A stretch of DNA of 64,000 nucleotides from Sophora flavescens (lineage: Eukaryota; Streptophyta; Magnoliopsida; Fabales; Fabaceae): assembly GCA_030762895.1 (NCBI GenBank), contig CM061067.1, positions 169,196,518 through 169,260,517 on the forward strand, read 5' to 3'. This document shows, piece after piece, positions 35,267-47,150 of the stretch. Each line of letters begins with the position of its first letter. The stretch's first letter is position 1. Made by a program: the position numbers and the translations under genes. The notes beneath the pieces are model-generated. The model worked only from the letters and a program-made list of their open reading frames with translations. It had not been told where the DNA came from and made no database searches.

Positions 35267-36058
35267 TGTTGTTCCAATGTATGAAAGAACCCAAAGAAGA
35301 TCACTGAAACAATACACAAAAGACTACATAGTACCAAGAAATAGAGTTTCGTAACCTAAACCCAATACACCTAATGCAGAAGAAATATTATAGCAAACAA
35401 CCATCAAGAACCAAGCGCAAAAAAATAGCACAATAAAAGCACGGCAATATGTGGTAATTGAATTACCACAACAGGTAATTCAATTACAGCAACATAAAAG
35501 ACAAAGGGAAGAAGAGATAGAGAGCACACACACAGTTTAGCGTGGTTCAGTCAATGTGGCCTACATCCATGGGAGAAAGCCTCCTCCACTATGAACTTTC
35601 ATCAATATTACAATAGAGATCCCTTGGATCTTCACTCCACCATACTCAAGATGAACAAACAAGAGAACCCAAGCCTTTCGTCTCTCTATTTTCACACAAC
35701 CCTCTAATCCTCTCTTGATTCTTCTCTCAATTCACAGTAGAAAAAGCAATACAAGATGATAGTATTCTCTAGGTTTTTCTCTCTTTTTCACTCTGAAAAA
35801 CGCATCCAAGAAACCCCAGATCTTATTTCGTTCGCTGCTGTAACGAACTTAAATATCAGAAACTGACGCGTCGTAATCAATTACCGTAATCGATTATGGA
35901 ATTCCGGTATTCGATTACCAGCTATCTGTCCATAGTTCTGAAACTTCAGAATTTTAGGCTGAAGGTCCGTAATCGATTACGGTCTCCCGCAATCGATTAT
36001 CAACTGTCTGAATACCAAATTCTGCAGTTTTAAACTTAATTTTGAGGTACTTTCAACA
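35267..36058 (-). repeat. 3' LTR of the copia element
   Basis: 792 bp, highly similar to 40059-40881 with scattered substitutions and small deletions. Confidence 0.92.
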
Positions 36059-36127
36059 ATACTCCACCTTGACTCCAAATCAGAGGATTGAGTTAACCTT
36101 GTAGTGGTGGCTCTCCCACTTATGGAA

Positions 36128-36871
36128 TTATGCTTCAATGAAGTTTATCAAGTCCAAACAAAGCTTGAACTTTGCTCTTAGTAGTGACTTTGTGAATGCA
36201 TCCGCTGGACTGTCTTCCGAAGCTATCTTCTCAATCCGAATTTCCTTTGATTCAACCACATCTCTAATGAAATGAAGCTTTACATCAATATGCTTCGTTC
36301 TCTCACGATAAACTTGATGATTAGCTAAGTGAATAGCACTTTGGCTATCACAATGAACAGTTACACTCTTTTGCATAATTCCGAATTCACCAATCACCCC
36401 TTTTAACCATAGAGCTTCCTTTAATCCATCCGCAAGAGCTATATACTCTGCTTGTGTAGTTGACAATGCAACCACGGGTTGTAAAGTAGACTTCCAACTA
36501 ATCGCAGTACCAAACAAAGTGAACATATACTCTAAAAGAGACTTCTTTGTATCAACATTCCCGGCATAATCCGCATCAACATAACCCACAATAGCATCCT
36601 CTCCTTGAGATGCTTTCTTGTACATAAGTCCAGAATTTAGAGAACCATTCAAATACCTTAGAACCCACTTCAAAGCCTCCCAATGAGCTTCCACCGGATC
36701 CGCCATAAACCTGCTAACAATGCTAACGGCGTGTGCCAAATTCTGCCTGCAACATACCATCCCATACATGATGCTACCCACTCCACTTGCATAAGGAATA
36801 GAATCCATTCTTCTTCTTTCCGTGTAGTTGCTAGGAACTTGAGTAATAGAGAGCTTTGTGTGATTACCCAA
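36128..36871 (-). pseudogene. Copia RNase H
   Basis: SIMYGMVCCRQNLAHAVSIV, GYVDADYAGNVDTKKS, STTQAEYIALADGLKEALWL, VHCDSQSAIHLANH and RTKHIDVKLHFIRD give the complete copia RNase H signature. Open over 247 codons but cut off from the reverse transcriptase by stops. Confidence 0.92.
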
Positions 36872-36902
36872 AGGTGTAGAAACCGGTTTAGACTAATGCA
36901 TC

Positions 36903-37796
36903 CTATACATTTCTACAACTTTCCTCAAGTAACCTTGCTGAGATAGTAATAGTTTCCCTTTCTTTCTGTTTGACTATGTCCATGCCAAGTATCCTCTTTG
37001 CATTACCAAGATCTTTCATCTCAAATTCAGAATTCAATTGGTCCTTAAGCTTGCTTATCTCTTCCTTGATAGAGCTGGATATAAGAATGTCATCCACATA
37101 TAGGAGCAGGAAAAGAACACACTCCTCCTCTCTCCTTAGTATGTACACATAGCTATCATAACAACTCTTCAGAAATCCCACTCTCAAGAGAAAATCATCA
37201 ATTTTTTTGTACCATTGTCTAGGGCTTTGTTTTAACCCATAGAATGATTTTCTCAAGAGACATACCTTGGTCTTATCTTCTGCATACCCTTCCAGTTGTT
37301 GCATGTAGATAGTTTCCTCTAGATCTCCATATAGAAATGTTGTCTTGACATCCAACTATTCTAACTCCAAGTCATACTGATTCACAATGGACATCGATAT
37401 CCTTATAGAATAATGTTTTACCACAGGTGAAAAGATCTCATTGTAGTCAATCCCTTCAACCTGGGTAAAACCCTTTGCTACTAGTCTTGCCTTGAACCCT
37501 GCCTCCTCAATGCCTGGAATGCCATCCTTTTTATTTAAGATCCACTTGCATCCAACTACCCTTTGATTCTTGGGTAAGCCCACAAGTGTCCAGGTTTGAT
37601 TGTTATCCAAGGATTCCATTTCTGCTTGCACCGCTTGTAACCAATTCTGACTATCCTTGCTTTCCATAGCCTCCCTGAAACTTCTTGGTTCTGGATCTTG
37701 TATCTCTTCAGCCGCATTAAGAGCATAGCAAACGAGGTCAGCATACCCAAATCTCTTAGGAGGTACAATATTCCTCCTAGCTCGATCTCTAGTCAA
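36903..37796 (-). pseudogene. Copia reverse transcriptase, split by a stop
   Basis: Two in-frame pieces separated by one stop near 37356, where an Asp-containing LDVKTTFLYGDLEE would normally follow a glutamine. Motifs: GCKWILNKKDG, FKARLVAKGFTQVEGIDY, KSFYGLKQSPRQWY and the catalytic LLLYVDDIL. A further stop ends the segment at CRNV. Confidence 0.92.
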
Positions 37797-37880
37797 CTGA
37801 TAATCTGATACTACTGGTGGTTGTTGATCTGTCTGTTCTGCTGGTGGTGGACTTTCCTCTCTGATGCTAGAGGTGGGAAA

Positions 37881-38117
37881 CTACACCTCAAACGGAGCTT
37901 TCTGGTATGTTTCATTTGAATTGCTTTGCTCCAAGCCATCGCACATCATACCCATCATGGTCTCATCAAATGTGACATCCCTGCTTACAAAGCACCTTGA
38001 TCCTCCTGATTCTAACTTCCATAACTTGTAGCCCTTCACACCATCTGGATACCCAATGAAGATGTATTTTAACGCCCATGCATCAAGCTTGTCCTCCCTG
38101 ATGTGAGCAAATGCCAA
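37881..38117 (-). pseudogene. Copia integrase C-terminal segment
   Basis: KYIFIGYPDGVKGYKLW and SRDVTFDE are typical of the region between integrase and reverse transcriptase in Ty1-copia. Bounded by stops on both sides. Confidence 0.85.
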
Positions 38118-38246
38118 AGAACCAAATACCCTAAGATTATACTAATCCATCGGTTTACCGCTCCATACTTTCATAGGTGTCTTGAAGTCTAAAGCTGAAG
38201 ACGGACATCTGTTTATCAAGTACACTGCAGTATTTGCAGCTTCACC

Positions 38247-38823
38247 CTAGTAACTCTTAGGTAGTCCAGCACCCAAAAGCATACACCTAACATGCTCCAA
38301 AATAGTCATGTTCATCCTTTCTTCTAAACCATTTTGTTGAGGAGTTCGTGCCACTGACCTATGCCATTTAATTCCCTGTTTCCTACAAAACTCATTAATA
38401 TGCTCTGAAACAAACACCAGGCCATTGTCAGTCCTTAAAACTTTCAATTTCGAGCCTAGTTGATTTTTTATAAGAGTGTGTCATTCCTTGAATTTTTGAA
38501 AGGTTTCAGATTTATTTTTCAAAACGTAAATCCACACTCTTATAGGAAAGTCATCAATCATGGTAAGAAAATAGGATCCCCCTCCATGAGTCATCACCCT
38601 TGATGGAACCCAAAGATCCGAGTGCACCTACTCAAAAGGTCTACTAGAAACATGCATAACGGTTCCAAAGGAAACTCTATGTTGCTTAGTTAATATGCAA
38701 TAATCACAAAAATCTAGTTTCTCCAATTTGTCACCATTTAACAAGTTTTGTTTGGACAGTTCTCACTTACATGACCTAGCCTTAAGTGCCATAACTTGGT
38801 TTTATCATGTGGTGTTTGTCTAG
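38247..38823 (-). pseudogene. Copia integrase, broken
   Basis: The frame reads FGTVMHVSSRPFE, SDLWVPS, GGGSYFLTMIDD, VLRTDNGLVFVSEHINEFCR and TPQQNGLEERMNMTILEH, the integrase catalytic core with its DD(35)E signatures. Stops interrupt it after PFE, after FKE and before the pre-integrase domain; it ends at LPKSY. Confidence 0.88.
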
Positions 38824-40005
38824 CTACCGAAGAATATACAATCCATTTCTATTTGTTCCCTTAGCTATTATTAAAGCACCACTAGAAATCTTTATCATAC
38901 CATGTTCAATTTTAGTGGAATAACCTAAATCATCAAACATGCTAATGGATAGAAGATTTCTCTTAAGTTCAGGAACATACCTCACATCCTTTAAAAGGAT
39001 TTCACGATTTTCAGAGGTTTTGAGTCGAATAGTTCCCATACCTTGTACCTTGCATGCTTTGTTGTTTCCTAGAAGCACCACTCCACCTTCTTTGAATTCT
39101 AGTGTCTCGAAGTAGTCCTTCCTTGGGCACATACGGTACGAACATCCGGAATCCATAACCCAACTCCTTTGTGTTTCCGAACTTGATGCCACCAACACCC
39201 CGACACTCTCATAGCCATCCGAAGCAATTGCAACCTCAGCGGAGTTCCTTGATTCCTTGCCCCTTTTTTCAGGACAATCTTTCTTGAAGTGACCCATTTT
39301 ACCGCAATTGAAACACTTGAGCTTTGACTTTGAATGACTTTTTGATTTTGATCTAGACCCCTTGATCTTTGACCCTTTCTTCTCGTTCCTCCCCTTTGAG
39401 ACATTCAAGCTCTCACCATTATTCTCTGCTTTCAACTCTTGTTGCCTTTGGAGCTCCTTTGTCCGGATTGAAGTTTGAACATCATCCAAGGAAATGGTTT
39501 GATCATTGCCATACAAAATAGCATCCTTGAAGCGCTCAAAGGATTTAGGTAAAGAATTAAGTAGGAGCAATGCCTTGTCCTCATCATCGAGCTTCACCTC
39601 AATGTTCTCTAGGTCATCAAGAATTTTATTGAATTTCGCAAGTTGCTCCACAATGGACTTCGACTCCATCATCTTGAAGGAATATAGAAGTTGCTTCAAG
39701 CATAGCCTATTCGCTAGAGACTTTGTCATGTACAATGTTTCTAACCTTGCCCACATAGACGCCGCTGTCTTTTTTCTTGCAACCTCTCTCAATGCCTTAT
39801 CACCAAGACATAGAATGGTTGCACTTCTTGCCTTCTCTATCATGTCGGTCTTCTCCCTTTGTGATAGAGTGTCCGCCATCCTTGCCTCTCCCTTGAGAGC
39901 TTCTACACATCCAAGTTCTATCAAGATTGCCTCCATCTTAACCCTCCATAACCCGACGTCATTACTTCCGGAGAATTTCTCTATGTCATACTTTGTGTTT
40001 CCCAT
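38824..40005 (-). CDS. Copia Gag and protease
   Basis: 393 residues from MGNTKYDIEKFSG. The UBN2-type Gag core (ATILCLGDKALREVA, LNSLPKSFERFKDAIL) is followed by a Lys/Ser-rich linker and the zinc knuckle CFNCGKMGHFKKDCP. The aspartic protease motif VMDSGCS follows, then LLSISMFDDLGY. The frame stops at LYILR, inside the region that normally continues into the GAG-pre-integrase domain, so a nonsense change truncates the polyprotein here. Confidence 0.92.
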   Translation of the reverse strand: MGNTKYDIEKFSGSNDVGLWRVKMEAILIELGCVEALKGEARMADTLSQREKTDMIEKARSATILCLGDKALREVARKKTAASMWARLETLYMTKSLANRLCLKQLLYSFKMMESKSIVEQLAKFNKILDDLENIEVKLDDEDKALLLLNSLPKSFERFKDAILYGNDQTISLDDVQTSIRTKELQRQQELKAENNGESLNVSKGRNEKKGSKIKGSRSKSKSHSKSKLKCFNCGKMGHFKKDCPEKRGKESRNSAEVAIASDGYESVGVLVASSSETQRSWVMDSGCSYRMCPRKDYFETLEFKEGGVVLLGNNKACKVQGMGTIRLKTSENREILLKDVRYVPELKRNLLSISMFDDLGYSTKIEHGMIKISSGALIIAKGTNRNGLYILR

Positions 40006-40044
40006 TGTTCAGCCTTTTGATCTCTCTTCTTCTTTCAATCACCA

Positions 40045-40056
40045 CGGACGGCGCCA
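40045..40056 (-). other. Copia primer binding site
   Basis: Minus strand TGGCGCCGTCCG starts 2 nt after the 5' LTR. TGGCGCCGT fits the 3' end of tRNA-Asp. Confidence 0.7.
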
Positions 40057-40058
40057 CT

Positions 40059-40881
40059 TGTTGTTCCAATGTATGAAAGAACCCAAAGAAGATCCCTGAA
40101 ACAATATACAAAAGACTACACAGTACCAAGAAATAGAGTTTCACAACCTAAACCCAATACACCTAATGTAGAAGAAATACTATAGAAAACAACAAGCAAG
40201 AACTAAGCACAAAAAAATAGCACAATAAAAGCCAGCAATATGTGGTAATTGAATTACCAAAACATGTAATTCAATTACATCAACAGAAAAGAGAAAGGGA
40301 AGCAGAGATAGAGAGCACGCACACGGTTTAGCATGGTTCAGCCAATGTGGCCTACATCCACGGGAGAGAGCCTCCTCCACTATGAACTTTGATCAAGATT
40401 ACAATAGAGATCCCTTGGATCTTCACTCTACCATGCTCAAGATGAACAAATAAGAGAACCCAAGCCTTTCATCTCTCTATTTTCACACAACCCTTGATCT
40501 CTCTCCAATCATTTCTTGATTCTTCTCTCAATTCACAATAGAAAAAGCAATACAAGATGATAATATTCTCTAGGTTTTTCTCTCTTTTTCACTCTGAAAA
40601 ATGCACCCAAGAAACCCCAGATCTTATTTCGTTTGCTGCTATAATGAACTTAAATATCAGAAACCGACGCGTCGTAATCGATTACGAGCTATTGGTAATC
40701 GATTACCGTACTCGATTACGAAATTCTGGTAATTGATTATCAGCTGTCTGTCCACAGTTCTGAAACTTCAGAATTTTAGGCTGAAGGTTCGTAATCGATT
40801 ACGGCCTTCCCGTAATCGATTACCAGCTGTCTGAACACCAAATTCTGCAATTTTAAACTTGATTTTGAGGTACTTTCAATA
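40059..40881 (-). repeat. 5' LTR of the copia element
   Basis: 823 bp. The 3' end in plus orientation (40670-40830) carries repeated GTAATCGATTAC palindromes. Longer than the other LTR, which lacks at least one palindrome-bearing segment. Confidence 0.92.
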
Positions 40882-40886
40882 GAAAC

Positions 40887-43407
40887 ATTGAGGATGCGTG
40901 TTAAACCTAATAATTCCCAAAGCAGATATTTGTGCAAAAAGGGGAAAAAATTATGATTTGATTATTGGAACTATATTCTTTTCTTACTGTTTATATGTTG
41001 ATGTTGGTTAAGTTCTGCAAAATCAGCACAACGAATCCAAAGAAAATAGAAACACGAAAACAATGTTACGCATGGGAGGAGTTGTGCGCCTTTTTAAATG
41101 GACCAAACTTGAAATGATGCATCAATCCACATTGACTTTGATCGATCGTGGATTGGATGCGATTCTTCTCACCGTATTTGGTCGTTCTATATTTTTAATG
41201 TTATAAATTTGATTATTTCATCTGATGTTCAATCAATTTTTCAATGAGCTAAAGAAAAGAATCATTGTTCTAATGGGACTTTTCTCTCCTCTATATCTCA
41301 ATTTCAACATAATTCAATGTTTATTTATGATATTTGTGGATTTCTTCACTCCTTTCTATGCTATTTTTGTTTTGTTTCACCGCATACTCATTTACCATAA
41401 AAATTCAACTAAAGATTCTATATGTTTAAAGTATTAGTTCCTCTGTGTTGATCATTAAAAAAATTGACGTATATTGAACGAAACAAGGATCAAATATACT
41501 AAAAAAATCAAAATAACCAATATTGCACATAACCAATATGGGACTAAAAGTACGGTTAAACTTTAAAATAATAAATATAAAGCTCAAAACTAGTGTGATT
41601 TTCAATTATCGTATATCCAACCACCTTTACCCCTTATCCCTTACACATTACACGCCACTGGATTGGGATGAGGATTCGTTGTCCAATTTTGATGTATCAC
41701 ACTCTATCCCTACCAATTATATCATCATGAACACTTACCCCACTATCAATCCATTGCCATCCTAACCCCACAACACGATTCCTCCTCTCCCAACAAACAC
41801 GGCTGAGAATCCATTCAACTCGCACCCCCAAATCCACCTAAATGCAGAAGATTTGCGGTAATGGGCAATCCATATAGTAGCAAGCATGGTTTCTTCTACT
41901 GGCGGTGGTGGCGGTGCTGATGGGGAATGAGTGGGGTGAGGGTGATGAGTGTGACTTTTACTTTTCATTCACCTGCATATCGGCTAACTAGTTTAATTTG
42001 ATCTCAACCATTACTTCAAAGTCTAACAAGTGCAAATCTAATGGTGTGGGTGGTGACAATGACACTAGTGGGGATGGTGAACTCAACTGATGGCGAATGA
42101 GTGAGGTGGGGCCGAGGGTGATTTTAAAATTATACTTTCACACTTTTCATTCACATTCACCTGTTGTACATCATGGAACTAGTTTTAATCTCAATTATTG
42201 CTTCAAACTCTGTCCAAATCAACAATTATTGTTCTAGGAACTAGGGTACGTTGCACCATTTTAAGTTTGGTACAATGAAGAATTCACCTGAGAGATGTTG
42301 TAGTACAGTGGAGGGGAGGCCACCCAGTTTCAACAACCACCATAAAATAAGCTTACATCAGTTAGGTTGGGTTTCTATTCTCAGTGAGACTTTCATGTCA
42401 AGCAACATTTTCGGTTTTGTTATAGAATCCATTAAACACTTATATTAGTTAGTTAACTTAGGTTGTTTGGTGTAAGTTTAAGATAACTTAATAATTTGTT
42501 CAAATGGACTACCTTTCAACTTAAGTCGTGATAAAATAATTATCATTGCTAATGGCTTAGAATCTTCTGGTTTTTTTTTTTATATATAAGAAAAACACAT
42601 ATAGAATCGTTTTTTTGAGAAAGTAAGTGATATTGTACTTTACTCAGATTTAAGAATTGTCTTTTTATACGTTTGCTTACACGCACAATATATCAAGTGC
42701 CCGAGAGACATACTTTTTGTTAGTATATATGGCACATTTGAGTGCTGATAGATAAACAGCAGAATCTGTGTGAACTAATGGCTCGTGCTTTTCAGAAACG
42801 TCTACAGGGTCCACCAGCTTATGGAAATCGAGTCATTGATTGTAAATTGTAATAATCAAAAGCAATACTAAGTAGATACTCTTTATCACACTCCTCTTAA
42901 TATACTCTTTATTATTAGACAGATTTCATATGTAATCATGTATTTTAATAGGTTTCACATGAAATCCACCTAACAAAATGTGTATTAAGAGGAATGTGAT
43001 GCTAGCATTACTCATAAATCAATATTTACAGAAGGGATAGGGATTAATGATTTTTTTTAGAATGTTAATTACCCATATCCAAAGAACTTAGAGTATTAAT
43101 TAAGAAATTAAAAAAAGTTAATTTTTATGAAAAAATATCATATTTATTATTTTAAAAAATAATATATTTAGAGCACCCAAAAAATATATATTTAATTTTT
43201 TCATAAAATTTATTTTTAAAGGATACTGGTTACCAAGAATTAGAGATAACAAAATAAAACCACATGTTCAGAGGGGCAGGTGCGGCGCATGTAATGCATG
43301 CCTAGTGCAGGCAATACCTCCTAAGCTTGAACTCCTACCCATCTTCCAGTGTTGGCTCCATAAGCCTTTCCTTGTCTCTGTGTTAGTCACAACTAAATTT
43401 TTAATTC

Positions 43408-43410
<3 letters not shown>
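40887..43410. other. Gene-poor intergenic DNA with a local duplication
   Basis: Two related segments, about 41905-42040 and 42060-42220, share GGGGTGAGGGTGAT, TTTTCATTCACCTG and TCAACCATTACTTCAAA-like sequence in the same order, an imperfect tandem duplication of about 190 bp. No gene is supported. Confidence 0.45.

Positions 43411-43452
<42 letters not shown>
43411..43452. repeat. (TA)n microsatellite
   Basis: Pure TA run, directly visible. Confidence 0.95.
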
Positions 43453-43454
<2 letters not shown>

Positions 43455-44007
43455 TGAATGAAAAGTACCCACTGATGACGGTAAACACCACTTTTAGAAC
43501 AGATGTTTGGCTTTAATTTAATTAAGTATATTATTATTTGGCTGTTCTCAACAGGAGCATGACCCCGTTTTTGGTTTTCTCGTGATTCAGCAGTACAAAT
43601 GCCATATATGTGTACGTTCATTTTATTAAGAAATTAAGCAGTAGAAGTGAATTTAATTGGTAAAATTAATGTAAATAAATTTTACATATACTAATATTTA
43701 ATCGAGTTTGGTCAAAAAAAAAATTTAATAGAGTTTAATTTTGATTAAAGTTTTTGTATTTTTTTCTCGATGGATTATGATCTCTAAAATAGAACATTTA
43801 TCATATTGCTCTGATTTCTTTGTTTGAAAAAAAAAGATCAAAATGAAAAAAATAAAATAAAGGGTTTTTACTTTTTAGTAGAAATAAAGTATCAATAATT
43901 GAATACTTTGAAAAAATAAAATAAAAAATTGTTTGAATGAACTTATAAATGATTTGTATAATCATATATAAATGGTTTGGAGCTTGGATTTTAAAGCTAG
44001 CTATTTT

Positions 44008-44208
44008 TTAGGTCTGGTATGGAACCCAGGATATCCCCACAGTCGGTAGCCTTATGACTAATCCCATGAGGATGTATAAAACCAATTAAGGGACAACTCC
44101 TCTATCCACACAGATGCAGCTCTATTCCTATCACCATGATTCGAACCCTGGAATTATAATTAAAAGATCCAAGCTACTAGCCACTTGGACCACACCTCAT
44201 AGGTAAAT
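44008..44208 (-). mobile_element. tRNA-derived SINE with 12-bp TSD
   Basis: Flanked by GCTAGCTATTTT at 43996-44007 and 44209-44220. On the minus strand it begins CCTATGAGGTGTGGTCCAAG with an A-box-like GGTCCAAGTGGC and a B-box GGTTCGAATCA about 45 bp on, and ends CCAGACCTAA. About 200 bp long. Pol III transcribed and moved by LINE machinery. Confidence 0.85.
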
Positions 44209-44279
44209 GCTAGCTATTTTGGTTTGTTGTTATCTACACTTACACATTTTTATTATTATGTGAAAAAAAATCATTCAAT

Positions 44280-44420
44280 CAATCTAAACTATTGGTTTGG
44301 ATTGGTTTAATTTTTATATTGAAATCAATCCAATTCAATTTGAACCGTGGTTTATTTCAAGATTTAGGTCAAATGATTTTTCACCTTAAAATCGATCCAA
44401 ATGAATCTACAAACGTCCCT
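44280..44420. mobile_element. Relic of a GGATTGGAT-type hAT element
   Basis: TTTGGATTGG, AATCAATCCAATTCAATT, AAAATCGATCCAAATGAATC and ACAAACGTCCCT resemble the ends of the element at 1433-2182, strongly diverged and short. Confidence 0.5.
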
Positions 44421-45561
44421 ATCATTTAACATAATGTATGTCATATTTGCTATAACATTAAAAATATAATTAGAAGGATAATGATACCCTCCAAAGTTGA
44501 TGTGATACAAATTTAATTGTAAGGACTCTTGATTGTCTAATAATGGTGTTTATGCAAAAAATAATGATGTTGATTACGACTAAGATCATTTTCACGAGTA
44601 TATTTTCTTTTGTTTTATATACTTACTCGGGTTCTGGATAATATTGTTTATGATCCGGTACTGTGAATTACTTTTGTAAGATGATATAACGTTCCAAAGA
44701 AAATGATAAAAAGTGAAATTACAAAATTAAAACTTCAAAGCTTTTAAACATTGGAGATAAATTTTGATACAGTACATATTTTTAAGAAGCAAAACGTCGT
44801 AGTGTGGTGTGGAAGGTACTCAAAGCCTCTAGGTAGATTGGTCCCGCCAGGGCTAGGCTAACGTTATATGAAACCATGGTACATGGAACCTTCATAATTT
44901 GCCCAAAATTGATATTTGTACATCTATTTGGGACAACTTTCTTGGACACCATATAATATAATGATAATTATATAAATATAAATGTATAAGTTCACTATAC
45001 TATCACCTCATACACACTTAAACTATATGGTGTCATGGTATAGATGTGGATCATGGGTGTTCATATAACATTGCCGAATTTGTCCCTTAAGACGAATTTG
45101 CTTGATTTATATGGCAAGTTGCAATGATCGATTCATTGAGAAAGACACAGCACAACTTCGAACACTGACTCACTGACGACACCCCACACGTGATGGAAAA
45201 TCATAGGATGGTTTCATTTTTCAACAACGCAAGCCACTTACATTTATACGCGTGTCTATATATAATTCTTCCATCTTTAAAGCTTTTTGGAAGGAAGGTA
45301 GCAGAGCAACCAGTCGTTATTCTTTTTTTCTTTTTTTGGCTACCCTCCTCCACTTCAACCGCAGGTCTAGGAAGTGTTTTATTTGTATAAGTTTGAGTTG
45401 GATCGTCAATGAATAGTGAGGTTATGAGTTTTGATAGAATAATTGAATCTAACTCCATTTTAAAACTAGCTCAGAGAAAGAGTTGTATTATTATAAATGG
45501 TTCTTTGTTCTTTATGTCTTAATTTCCAACACAATAAGAAGGATTAATTAATACACTAATC
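44421..45561. other. Intergenic, nothing recognised
   Basis: No gene or repeat structure found. Confidence 0.45.
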
Positions 45562-45579
45562 AGTATACCCAAAGAGAAT

Positions 45580-46360
45580 ATCACCAATGCTTTTTCATTT
45601 ATCTGGTAACTAGATTGGACTAGCATCTTTTGGGGCCTTTGCGCAAGGTGGCTGGGTTCCTTTTTCAGCTACATCTCTTCACATACGACTCTTGTTATTA
45701 TTTTCTTGGATATGTGTTTAGTCTCTATTGGAAAAAATCAAAGTCCCATATTGACTAGAGATAGTCTCTAATAAGAACTTATAAATAAAGGATAATCCTC
45801 ATCTTATAAGCTAGTTTTTTGAGATTGAGGTGGTGTTTGGAAGAGTTTATTTAAGTTTCTTTTGACTTATCTGATGACATAAACTCTTATGCAATGTGTT
45901 TGGCAGAGTTTATAAAAATAACTTATGCCATCCCATAATGAGTTTTTACCTTATTTTCATAAGTCACTGGGAGAAGCTTATGGAATTATCATAAGAGTTT
46001 ATGCACTAAACACCCTCTCCGTGTTTTTCACTATTCGAATCCTCTCATGCCCTTTTCTTTCTTTTTCTTTCTTTAAGCGCTTATGGCATAAGCTCTCATG
46101 CGATAAGGTCTTATGTGATAAGCTCTTAATTATGTTGTTTACCCAAACGCACCCTGAATTAGACCCAAAATCTAATAAGATCTTATAGGCATCCTTTCTT
46201 TTGCCTTGGGTATAGGGCATTGTAATACATATCCTGACTCTCTTTTTTAGTGGCACTATCTTAGTTACAGTTTTGTTCTGCTCCTTGGATGTTCTCTTAT
46301 ATACATGAGTTTGAGTATCTCGTACTTTAATCAATATACTTTTTCTTATAAAAAACAAAA
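45580..46360 (+). mobile_element. 5'-truncated LINE 3' end with nested insertions
   Basis: Flanked by an imperfect direct repeat AGTATACCCAAAG(A/G)GAAT (45562-45579 and 46361-46378). The 3' end reads GAGTTTGAGTATCTCGTACT, then TTAATCAATATAC and an A-rich tail, as in plant L1 elements. Inside it about 45735-46190 is another repeat (AAGTCCCATATTGACTAGAG start), which itself carries a MITE. Confidence 0.7.
45829..46154. mobile_element. Small MITE, TGA TSD
   Basis: GGTGGTGTTTGG at the left and CCAAACGCACCC at the right are imperfect inverted repeats; TGA flanks both sides. The interior has inverted CTTATG/CATAAG motifs. 326 bp, non-coding. Confidence 0.65.
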
Positions 46361-46378
46361 AGTATACCCAAAGGGAAT

Positions 46379-46961
46379 CACTTGGGTAGTTGTGTTATGT
46401 TTTGAGCACAACTATTGTATAAGCAGGATTGTTCCTTTCGGAAATTGTCCCTAAAATACAGTTTTGTTTTAACTACATACAGAATTATGAATTTTTGCAG
46501 TATTCAACACTAATAATCCACAGTTTTCCCAGTTCAAAGATTTAATCAAATTTTAAATTAAGTAAATTAGAAAATTTATATTTTGGATGCGGTGTTAAGG
46601 CAGAAGTAGAATTGTATAATTTTCACCATTATAACATTAGTATTTAAAATTAAATTAATTCAAAATGTTAACTTTTTAGTTGAAGGCCTGAGAGAATGAC
46701 ACTAATATTTCCCTTAGTTATTTCTAGCCTGACTTGACCCTTCACTGAAAGCTTGGGCAAATTACATGACTATCCTATTTTGTGCTATAACTTCGTTATA
46801 AAAAAATATATGTATGAATAGTAAATAAAAAACTAGGTGAAACAAAATTTTGTGATCAAGTTCTATTATTGATTTACTGTATTAAAAATTCACTACACTT
46901 ACTGAATTACTGGACCTTTATTTTTCTAATCTGATACTTTAATTTGCTACCTTGTCTAAGT

Positions 46962-46994
<33 letters not shown>

Positions 46995-47142
46995 GAAAAG
47001 AACAGTAATATTAAAATTGAAAATAAAACAAGTTCTTATCACTGCCTTATCAATTAAATATCTGTACGATCCAATAGAAAAATACCTAGGTAATCAATAG
47101 GTTCGTTTAACCACAAAAATCCTTTATGGAGTTTTCTATATA
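46379..47142. other. Intergenic with a TA/CA microsatellite
   Basis: 46961-46994 is (TA)n passing into (CA)n. Otherwise nothing recognised. Confidence 0.5.
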
Positions 47143-47150
47143 CCATCACC

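Larger units (their letters stand above)
35267..40881 (-). mobile_element. Ty1-copia retrotransposon, near full length, TSD GAAAC
   Basis: LTRs at 35267-36058 and 40059-40881 start TGTTGTTCC and end CAACA (CAATA in the second), flanked by GAAAC at 35262-35266 and 40882-40886. The minus strand runs 5' LTR, primer site TGGCGCCGT (tRNA-Asp type), Gag, protease, integrase, reverse transcriptase, RNase H, the Ty1-copia order. Several in-frame stops break the polyprotein, so it is defective. Confidence 0.95.

Noticed and set aside
39506..40099. 197-residue plus-strand frame
   Set aside because: Antisense shadow of the copia Gag.
43268..43621. 117-residue minus frame
   Set aside because: Runs through the (TA)n tract; no family features.
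44130..44170. Possible tRNA gene (GGTTCGAATCA box)
   Set aside because: No cloverleaf partner arms; the box belongs to the SINE.
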